The position numbers were made by a program, and so were the translations under genes. Shown here piece after piece: positions 1 to 4,737 of a stretch of 8,081 nucleotides of DNA; the first letter of the stretch is position 1, and each line of letters begins with the position of its first letter. The stretch is from JBKJZO01 sp046715235 (GTDB lineage Bacteria > Actinomycetota > Actinomycetes > BP-191), in the NCBI GenBank assembly GCA_046715235.1, contig JBKJZO010000067.1, forward strand, positions 1-8,081, in the 5' to 3' direction. The notes beneath the pieces were generated by a model, which was not told the origin of the DNA, made no database searches, and saw nothing but the letters and a program-made list of their open reading frames with translations.

Positions 1-792
1 GACGTGATGGATGCATCCGATACCCGGCGGGGGCGGCCGGCGATTCACCGGCGGTTCGAGCAGCTGCATGCCGACAGCGGGTGGCGCGGCGATGCGAGCG
101 GATTCGGTACGTCGGCGGCCATCCTCCTGGGCGACCTTTGCTTGATCTGGGCCGACCAGATGCTGCTCGCCTCGGGACTTCCAGGCGAGGCGCTGGTCCG
201 CGGGCGGCCGACGTTCGATCTGATGCAGTCGGAGGTCATGGCCGGGCAGTACCTCGACGTCGTCGAGCAGGCCCGCGGCACCGGCACCGTCGACAACGCA
301 CTGCGCGTCGCGCGCTACAAGACGGCCAAGTACACGATCGAGCGGCCGCTGCAGATCGGCGCGGAGTTCGCCGGCGCGCCGCCGGGAGTCATCGAGGCCT
401 ACAGCCGGTACGGCGTGCCGCTCGGTGAGGCCTACCAGTTGCGCGACGACATCCTCGGCGTGTTCGGCGATCCCGCCGAGACAGGCAAGCCGGCCGGCGA
501 CGACCTGCGCGAGGGCAAGCGGACCGTACTTGCGGCGATGGCCGCGCAGCGCGCGACGCCCGAGCAGGCCGCCGTACTCAGCACCTGCATCGGCGACCCC
601 GACCTCGACGAGGCGGGCGTCGCGAGGGTGCGGCGAGTCATACAGGACACCGGGGTCCTGGCCGAGGTCGAGCAGATGATCGAGGCGCGCACGGCGGAGG
701 CCGTCGCGGCGCTCGAGCCGATCGGGCTCGACACCGACGCCGTTGACGCCCTCACCGCCCTCGCCCGCGCGGCCACGTCCCGGCGCGTTTAG
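1..792 (+). CDS. Polyprenyl (geranylgeranyl-type) diphosphate synthase, 5'-truncated by window edge
   Basis: Trans-isoprenyl diphosphate synthase (IdsA/GGPP synthase type), which condenses isopentenyl diphosphate with allylic diphosphates using Mg2+ in the cytoplasm. The window opens inside the first Asp-rich motif: the codons from base 1 read D-V-M-D-A-S-D-T-R-R-G, the end of a DDxxD motif plus its downstream RRG. The true start therefore lies upstream, and the GTG at 4 is an internal codon. The second Asp-rich motif, DDILGVFGD, is at 445-471, followed by the conserved G-K-P-x-G-D-D-L-R-E-G-K-R region. About 263 residues are visible of the roughly 340-370 usual for the family. Rv2173 (idsA2) lies near Rv2175c in Mycobacterium tuberculosis, and an Rv2175c-like gene is also present here, which hints at partly conserved gene order. 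Product chain length cannot be told from this fragment. Confidence 0.93.
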   Translation, partial: DVMDASDTRRGRPAIHRRFEQLHADSGWRGDASGFGTSAAILLGDLCLIWADQMLLASGLPGEALVRGRPTFDLMQSEVMAGQYLDVVEQARGTGTVDNALRVARYKTAKYTIERPLQIGAEFAGAPPGVIEAYSRYGVPLGEAYQLRDDILGVFGDPAETGKPAGDDLREGKRTVLAAMAAQRATPEQAAVLSTCIGDPDLDEAGVARVRRVIQDTGVLAEVEQMIEARTAEAVAALEPIGLDTDAVDALTALARAATSRRV

Positions 793-930
793 CCCGCTCG
801 CGCACCCCCTCCACGCTCGACCCTCCCGGGCGCTGCGCCAAACGGGTGTACGCCGACCGCCGTAGCGCGCAACCCAAAGTCACGCCGTACGGACGTCCGC
901 GCAACCGGGCCCGGGGACGAACCAATAACT

Positions 931-948
931 GCCGCTGAAACGAGCGGC
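931..948. repeat. Small inverted repeat upstream of the H-NOX-like gene
   Basis: GCCGCT (931-936) and AGCGGC (943-948) form perfect 6-bp arms around a GAAACG centre, 41 bases before the ATG at 990. It could be an operator, or a weak terminator for the polyprenyl synthase. In DNA this GC-rich, 6-bp arms arise often by chance. The rest of the 197-base gap 793-989 shows no convincing sigma-70-type promoter. Confidence 0.25.
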
Positions 949-989
949 GCAACCGCCTGGTAGCACCGCCCGAGCCTCAAGAGGTCAGC

Positions 990-1580
990 ATGAACGGCAC
1001 CTTCTTCGTCCTGATGCGTCGCCTGGTCGTCAGTGACTCCGGCCCCGAGGCCTGGCTGCACCTGCTGCGCGAGGCGAAGCTCGACCACTGCGTCTTCACC
1101 GCTGACAAGAGCTACCCCGACTCGTACGCCGCCCGCCTGGTCGACACCGCGGCCGAGGCCGCCGGCGTCAGCCGCGGGGACCTGCTGGAGGCGTTCGGTC
1201 GTTTCAGCGCTCCTGAGCTCCTCCGCGAGCACCCCGAGCTGGTTCAGCCCGGTTGGAACGTCCTCGAGTGCATCGAGCGCACCGCGAACGCCGCGCAGCA
1301 CGTGATCGCCGGCACCGAGCTGGTTGCCGCTCACATGCCCGACGGCGAACTGGTCATCTCCCTGACGCTTCCCGAGGACCTGTGCCCGCTCGCCAAGGGC
1401 GTGCTGCAGGGCCTGGGCGACCACTACGGCGAATTCGTCAACGTGACCGAGACCGGCTGCGTCAAGGACGGCCACCCCGGCTGCACCTTCGCCGTTCGCT
1501 CGAAGGTCATGGCCGGCGCGGCGATCGCGCCCGAGGGCTGGATGGAGATGATCGGCGCGCCGGTCATGTCCCTCAACTAA
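990..1580 (+). CDS. H-NOX/HNOB-fold protein (heme NO-binding domain family) lacking canonical heme residues
   Basis: Single-domain protein of 196 residues. The N-terminus (MNGTFFVLMRRLVV, then EAWLHLLREA), the YPD at 42-44, the helix GVSRGDLLEAFGRF (59-72) and the ending CVKDGHPGCTFAV (157-169) follow the H-NOX/HNOB pattern. Canonical family members bind heme through a proximal His and a YxSxR motif, and sense NO or O2 for a partner MCP, histidine kinase or cyclase. Lining up the I-x-G turn after the heme helix (here IAG, 106-108) with sGC beta1 and Tt H-NOX puts Ala99 at the proximal His position. The YxSxR segment falls on LTLPE (125-129). Heme binding is therefore doubtful; His104 is nearby but four to five residues off register. 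AGAGG at 980-984 gives a well-spaced ribosome site for the ATG. A tail of about 25 residues follows the domain. The gene appears monocistronic, with a strong hairpin downstream. Confidence 0.82.
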   Translation: MNGTFFVLMRRLVVSDSGPEAWLHLLREAKLDHCVFTADKSYPDSYAARLVDTAAEAAGVSRGDLLEAFGRFSAPELLREHPELVQPGWNVLECIERTANAAQHVIAGTELVAAHMPDGELVISLTLPEDLCPLAKGVLQGLGDHYGEFVNVTETGCVKDGHPGCTFAVRSKVMAGAAIAPEGWMEMIGAPVMSLN

Positions 1581-1684
1581 AGACGTCGCTTCGGCGCGCG
1601 TCGCGCGTCACGACCGGCGGGTCGGGTGTCTGGGCGGGCACTCGAACGGGAGGCGGTCGTGACAACCGGCGAAGGCTGGAGCGA

Positions 1685-1738
1685 GAACGACGCGGGGAAG
1701 GAAGCGGAGCAATCCGCGACCTTCCCCGCTCGTCGTTT
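1685..1738 (+). terminator. Long GC-rich stem-loop after the H-NOX-like gene, probable terminator
   Basis: Bases 1686-1692 pair with 1731-1737 and 1693-1701 pair with 1720-1728, with a 2-base CT bulge at 1729-1730. An inner stem GCGGA/TCCGC (1704-1708 with 1713-1717) closes a GCAA (GNRA) tetraloop, with an AA/GA internal loop between the two stems. That makes 21 Watson-Crick pairs plus one possible G-U pair at the base. Only TTT follows (1736-1738), which fits the U-poor terminators common in actinomycetes. It sits about 105 bases after the upstream stop codon and directly before the next gene's promoter. A structured regulatory RNA is an alternative. Confidence 0.7.
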
Positions 1739-1740
1739 CC

Positions 1741-1766
1741 GGAACGGTCGCCGTCGCGGGCTCGTT
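1741..1766 (+). promoter_or_regulatory. Candidate ECF sigma promoter of SigR/SigH/SigE type
   Basis: GGAAC at 1741-1745 and GTT at 1764-1766 are separated by exactly 18 bases (17 to CGTT). This is the spacing of the GGAAY-N18-GTT class read by actinobacterial SigR, SigH and SigE factors. Transcription would start near 1772-1776, about 40 bases before the TTG at 1814. A SigR/SigH link would fit the thioredoxin-like product, because these factors govern thiol-stress genes. The overlapping TAGACT at 1766-1771 could also act as a -10 element of a housekeeping promoter, but no matching -35 is seen. Confidence 0.55.
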
Positions 1767-1813
1767 AGACTCAAAGCACCGCCGTCCCCTGAGCACCGTA
1801 ATCAAGGACCTCT

Positions 1814-2755
1814 TTGAACCGTCGCGAGTTCCTCCGCTTGACCGGGCTCGTGACGCTCCCGGTCGCCGTACCGCTGCTGTCGTCGTGCACCGGCAAGAAG
1901 GGCGGTACGTCGGGCTCCCCGTCGCCAACGGATGTGCAGGCGAGCGCGACGTTCGTCGAGGGCTCACTGGCGAGTCTGGCCAACGCCTCGCCCGAGCGGG
2001 CCGATCTGATCGACGCGCAGCCCGAGACCCTCCTTGGCGAAGGCCGCCTTGCCTTCGGCCTCCGAAGCCAAAACGCCGCCCTGGTAGGCGCCAACCTGAC
2101 GCTCTACATCGGCCAGGACCCCGACAAGCCCCCTACGGCGACGACTCGTGCCAGTTGGGTGCAGGGCGAACTCGCCGACAAGGGCTTGTACGTCGCCGAG
2201 TTCACCTTCCCGAGCGCTGGCGAATGGCTCGTGGGCTTGAAGGCGCAGACCAAGGACGGCAGAGCGTACGGCGGCGGTGCACGCGTTGCGGTAAAGGCCA
2301 CGTCGCAGGCGCCGATCAAAGGCCAGCCAGCGATCTCGGTGCCCACACCAACGACGGGAAATCTGCTCGGCGCCGACCCGCTGTGCTCCAACGCGCCGGT
2401 CTGCTCGATGCACGCCATCTCGCTCGACGCCGCCCTAAAAAATGGGAAGCCGACCGTGCTGACGTTCTCGGCGCCTGCCTACTGCGCGACGGAGACGTGT
2501 GGTCCCGTAGTGCGACTCGTCGATGCCGAGGCCAAGAAGGTTGCCGGCAAGGCCAACTTCATCCACGTCGAGGCGTACGACAAGGACAACCCCAGCCCGG
2601 ACGCTATGCAGCCACCGCTGGTTGCGTGGCACGTCAACCAGATCGCGGAGCCGTTCACGTTCTTCATCGACGCCAAGGGCATCGTCGTCGACCGGCTGCC
2701 CGGCGCGTTCGGTGAGCAGGAACTGGCCGACCGGGTCGCCAAACTCCTGCGCTAA
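1814..2755 (+). CDS. Tat-type lipoprotein with Ig-like part and thioredoxin-like C-terminal domain
   Basis: Predicted exported lipoprotein of 313 residues, anchored outside the membrane. RREFLRL (3-9) resembles a twin-arginine signal, followed by a hydrophobic stretch and the lipobox LSSC with Cys25, then a Ser/Gly/Pro-rich linker. Residues about 75-162 look like a beta-sandwich (FixH/YtkA-like, tentative). Residues about 182-313 form a thioredoxin-like domain: TVLTFSAPAYC, a Cys224-x4-Cys229 motif followed by GPVV in place of the usual CxxC, a probable cis-Pro at 280 (EPFTFFID), and a final helix. A second pair, Cys191 and Cys197, precedes the domain. The TTG start is chosen because AAGGA at 1804-1808 lies 5 bases upstream and the signal peptide begins there. 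A role in extracytoplasmic thiol redox is likely; the substrate is unknown. Its stop codon overlaps that of the convergent HNH gene. Confidence 0.85.
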   Translation: MNRREFLRLTGLVTLPVAVPLLSSCTGKKGGTSGSPSPTDVQASATFVEGSLASLANASPERADLIDAQPETLLGEGRLAFGLRSQNAALVGANLTLYIGQDPDKPPTATTRASWVQGELADKGLYVAEFTFPSAGEWLVGLKAQTKDGRAYGGGARVAVKATSQAPIKGQPAISVPTPTTGNLLGADPLCSNAPVCSMHAISLDAALKNGKPTVLTFSAPAYCATETCGPVVRLVDAEAKKVAGKANFIHVEAYDKDNPSPDAMQPPLVAWHVNQIAEPFTFFIDAKGIVVDRLPGAFGEQELADRVAKLLR

Positions 2756-3279
2756 GCAGGTACGGCGGCCGCGTGGCCGACGGCCGCGTGGCTCAGCAGG
2801 AACGGCTGCCAGCTGGGCTCAACGCGACCGATCGCGACGATGACCCACGCCGTGCCCTTCGGGGCATACGGCTGCACGTGCAGCGTCCAGCCGAGTTCGG
2901 ACAGCGTGTGGTGCGCCTTGCGGTTGTTGCACCGGGGGCACGCAGCGACGACGTTCTCCCACACGTGCAGGCCGCCACGCGATCGCGGTACGACGTGGTC
3001 GACGGTGGACGCCGACCCGCGGCAGTACGCGCACTTGCCGTGATCGCGCGCGACAACAGCCCGCCGGCTGAGCGGAACGGTCGTCCGGTAAGGCACCTTG
3101 ACGAAGCGCGTCAGGCGGATCACCGAAGGCAGGGTGACGGTCATGCGCTCCGAGTGGTACTCACCGGAGCCTTCCTCGACGACGACCGCCTTCTGCGTGA
3201 GCACAAGGATCACAGCCCTGCGCAGTGGGACCACGCACAGGGGCTCAAAGGTCGCGTTGAGCAGCAGAGCACGCTGCAT
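2752..3279 (-). CDS. HNH endonuclease family protein
   Basis: Protein of 175 residues with an HNH (McrA-type, zinc-containing) nuclease domain at about 72-125. The zinc knuckles are CAYC (83-86) and CPRC (114-117). The catalytic core has Asp94-His95 in TVDHVVPRSRGG, Asn109 in WENVV, and the NNRK segment at 118-121. The N-terminal half (LLLNATFEPL, then KAVVVEEG) is typical of a widespread actinobacterial HNH subfamily of about 160-180 residues whose biological role is not settled. Nothing nearby suggests a restriction or phage system. A GGGGAGG box lies 11 bases before the ATG, slightly far. The last 4 bases overlap the convergent lipoprotein gene (TAA on plus, TAG on minus share CTAA), so no terminator separates the two. 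Confidence 0.9.
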   Translation of the reverse strand: MQRALLLNATFEPLCVVPLRRAVILVLTQKAVVVEEGSGEYHSERMTVTLPSVIRLTRFVKVPYRTTVPLSRRAVVARDHGKCAYCRGSASTVDHVVPRSRGGLHVWENVVAACPRCNNRKAHHTLSELGWTLHVQPYAPKGTAWVIVAIGRVEPSWQPFLLSHAAVGHAAAVPA

Positions 3280-3356
3280 CGTCGACGTTACCTCCCCTGT
3301 GCGCCGAGGCCGTAGCCAGCATGTTGCCCTGGATCACGGCGAATCGCGAGCCAGGT

Positions 3357-3374
3357 CGGGCAACTCGTTGCCCG
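3357..3374. terminator. Inverted repeat between thiE and the HNH gene (hairpin or operator)
   Basis: CGGGCAAC (3357-3364) and GTTGCCCG (3367-3374) are perfect 8-bp arms around a TC centre, 62 bases past the thiE stop on the minus strand. As RNA this is a compact stem of 6-8 pairs without a U-tract, which could end the thiS-thiE transcript. As DNA it could be a dimer-binding operator for the HNH gene. The surrounding gap 3280-3436 also holds an AT-richer patch with the palindromes TTGATCAA (3415-3422) and AATGCATT (3421-3428), a possible promoter zone for the HNH gene. Confidence 0.4.
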
Positions 3375-3436
3375 CCAAGCGCCTCGGTCGGCAGCATGCG
3401 CGCCCGAAAATGGCTTGATCAATGCATTTCTCCCGG

Positions 3437-4084
3437 TCACGGTTCGGCATCGGCGAGCCGGCGGGCGAACTCGGCGCTTGCAGCACCCGGGTCGTCGGCC
3501 TCGGTGATTGCCCGTACCACGACGACGCGGCGCGCCCCCGCGTCGAGCACATCGTCGAGGTTTGCCAGATCGATGCCGCCGATCGCGAACCACGCGCGCG
3601 AACCCGCTTTGCCCGGCGGCGCGACCTCCGTTGCGAACCGGATCAGGTCGAGGCCCGATGCCGGCCGTCCCGGCTTGGTCGGCGTCGACCAGACCGGACC
3701 CACGCAGAAGTAGTCGACTCCGGGCTCGTTGACAGCGGAGAGCACCTCAGTCTCGGCGTGGGTCGAGCGGCCGATCGCGATCTCCTCGCCGAGGATGTCG
3801 CGAGCGACGCTGACCGGCAGATCGTCCTGGCCCAGATGCAGGATGTCGGGACGCACGGCGTACGCGACATCGGCGCGGTCATTGACCGAGAACAAGCGCC
3901 CGTGCCGGCGGCAGGCATCGGCGAACACCTCGGCGAGCTCGATCTCCTCGGCCGCTTCCAGCGATTTGTCCCGCAGCTGTACGGCGTCGACGCCGGCTGC
4001 GAGGACCGCGTCGAGGAACTGCTCGAGGTCACCGCGGTTGCGGCGCGCGTCGGTGCACAGGTAGAGCCGGCCGAGGTCAGCCAC
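3437..4084 (-). CDS. thiE: Thiamine phosphate synthase ThiE
   Basis: Cytoplasmic TIM-barrel enzyme that joins hydroxymethylpyrimidine diphosphate to the thiazole (carboxy)phosphate to make thiamine phosphate. Counting from the GTG at 4084 the protein has 215 residues, normal for the family. Signature segments are QLRDK (36-40), NDR (68-70), HLGQDD (83-88), GRSTH (105-109), GPVWSTPTK (129-137, diphosphate binding) and AIGGI (167-171). The open frame runs further upstream, but those codons lie over thiS in another frame and match nothing in ThiE, so the GTG is preferred. It overlaps the end of thiS by 8 bases (GTGGCTGA), which indicates translational coupling. Many actinomycetes place thiO between thiE and thiS; here the two genes abut directly. 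Confidence 0.95.
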   Translation of the reverse strand: MADLGRLYLCTDARRNRGDLEQFLDAVLAAGVDAVQLRDKSLEAAEEIELAEVFADACRRHGRLFSVNDRADVAYAVRPDILHLGQDDLPVSVARDILGEEIAIGRSTHAETEVLSAVNEPGVDYFCVGPVWSTPTKPGRPASGLDLIRFATEVAPPGKAGSRAWFAIGGIDLANLDDVLDAGARRVVVVRAITEADDPGAASAEFARRLADAEP

Positions 4085-4295
4085 CGGCCACCGCGCGTAC
4101 CAGCTCGAGGACGTCGCCGTCCGCGAGTACCGCGCGGTGCACCTCGGCCTTGAGCAGCGCGGTGCCGTTGAGCTCGACGACGACCCAGCCCACGCCCAAC
4201 CCGAGGTCGGCCAGCAGCTGGGGCATCGCGGTGCCCGCGTCGATACGTCGGCGCTCACCGTTGACCACGATGCCGATCGTCGGCGACTCGCTCAT
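4077..4295 (-). CDS. thiS: Sulfur carrier protein ThiS
   Basis: Small ubiquitin-fold protein of 72 residues. Its C-terminal Gly-Gly (71-72) is converted to a thiocarboxylate that delivers sulfur to ThiG during thiazole formation. Seen in the sequence: the beta-strand start GIVVNGERRRI (8-18), the VVVELNG strand (38-44), the motif LADGDVLELVRAVAGG (57-72) and termination immediately after GG, all standard for ThiS. It starts 4 bases after the stop of the Rv2175c-like gene and has no clear ribosome site of its own, so translation is probably coupled to that gene. It overlaps thiE by 8 bases. The partner genes thiG and thiF are not in the window. Confidence 0.94.
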   Translation of the reverse strand: MSESPTIGIVVNGERRRIDAGTAMPQLLADLGLGVGWVVVELNGTALLKAEVHRAVLADGDVLELVRAVAGG

Positions 4296-4299
4296 CGCG

Positions 4300-4659
4300 T
4301 CAGAACGCCGAAGCCTGCGCGCGGCGCTTCACTTCCGTGCCGCGGTTCTCGACGAGAGCCTGGATCGGCGGGCCGGGCAGCGAGTCCTCGGGCGTGTACA
4401 GCCAGCGGATCGCCTCGTCGTCGGCGTACCGGTTGTCGCGTAGCAAAGTGATGACGGCAGTCAGGCCTTTGACGACATGGCCGTCCTGCACGAACAGGGC
4501 TGGAATGCGCAGTGGCCCCTCGCCGTCGCGGACGCCGAGCAGTTTGCCCTCGCGCAGGAGCTGACGGACCCTCGTCACCTCGATGCCGAGTCGCTCGGCG
4601 ACGTCAGGGACGGTCAGCCACGCATCGACGAGTTCGGGTACCTCTGGCTGAGCGCTCAC
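4300..4659 (-). CDS. Rv2175c-family winged-helix DNA-binding protein
   Basis: Protein of 119 residues. WLTVPDVAERLGIEVTRVRQLLREGKL (14-40) is a MerR-like winged helix-turn-helix. The C-terminal half, with VVKGLTAVITLLRD (62-75), the IRWLYTPEDSLPG segment (84-96) and the ending RRAQASAF (112-119), matches the M. tuberculosis Rv2175c pattern closely. Rv2175c binds DNA and is a substrate of the Ser/Thr kinase PknL, whose gene is its neighbour; no kinase gene is in this window. The start is GTG at 4659 with GAGGAGG 8 bases upstream. It is the first gene of a tight unit with thiS and thiE. The short N-terminal tail has only Ser2 as a hydroxyl residue before Thr16, so phosphorylation as in M. tuberculosis is uncertain. 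Its DNA targets are unknown. Confidence 0.88.
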   Translation of the reverse strand: MSAQPEVPELVDAWLTVPDVAERLGIEVTRVRQLLREGKLLGVRDGEGPLRIPALFVQDGHVVKGLTAVITLLRDNRYADDEAIRWLYTPEDSLPGPPIQALVENRGTEVKRRAQASAF

Positions 4660-4684
4660 CGTGCCGTCCTCCTCGCGAGACCTG

Positions 4685-4726
4685 GTGGCACTCAGCCTGC
4701 CACGTCATGCGAGGAACCGGCGTTCC
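4685..4726 (-). terminator. Two small hairpins after the MCP gene
   Basis: On the minus strand, 12 bases after the MCP stop, GGAAC/GTTCC arms (4713-4717 with 4722-4726) enclose a 4-base loop. A second stem GTGGCA/TGCCAC (4685-4690 with 4698-4703, 7-base loop) follows. Together they could form a modest terminator between the MCP and the Rv2175c-thiS-thiE unit. Neither is followed by a U-run. The promoter of the downstream unit must lie in this same 78-base gap or further upstream. Confidence 0.35.
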
Positions 4727-4737
4727 GGCGGTGCGGT

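Noticed and set aside
789..1475. A 228-codon open frame on the minus strand opposite the H-NOX-like gene
   Set aside because: No recognisable domain. The plus strand encodes a clear family match with a good ribosome site, so this is an antisense shadow of high-GC coding.
4085..4258. N-terminal extension of ThiE to 273 residues
   Set aside because: The extra codons lie over thiS in another frame and do not resemble ThiE; 215 residues from GTG 4084 is the family length.
4660..4737. Search for a TPP riboswitch ahead of the Rv2175c-thiS-thiE unit
   Set aside because: The 78-base gap is too short and lacks the conserved CTGAGA and TPP-binding helix motifs. A riboswitch upstream of thiH would be outside the window.
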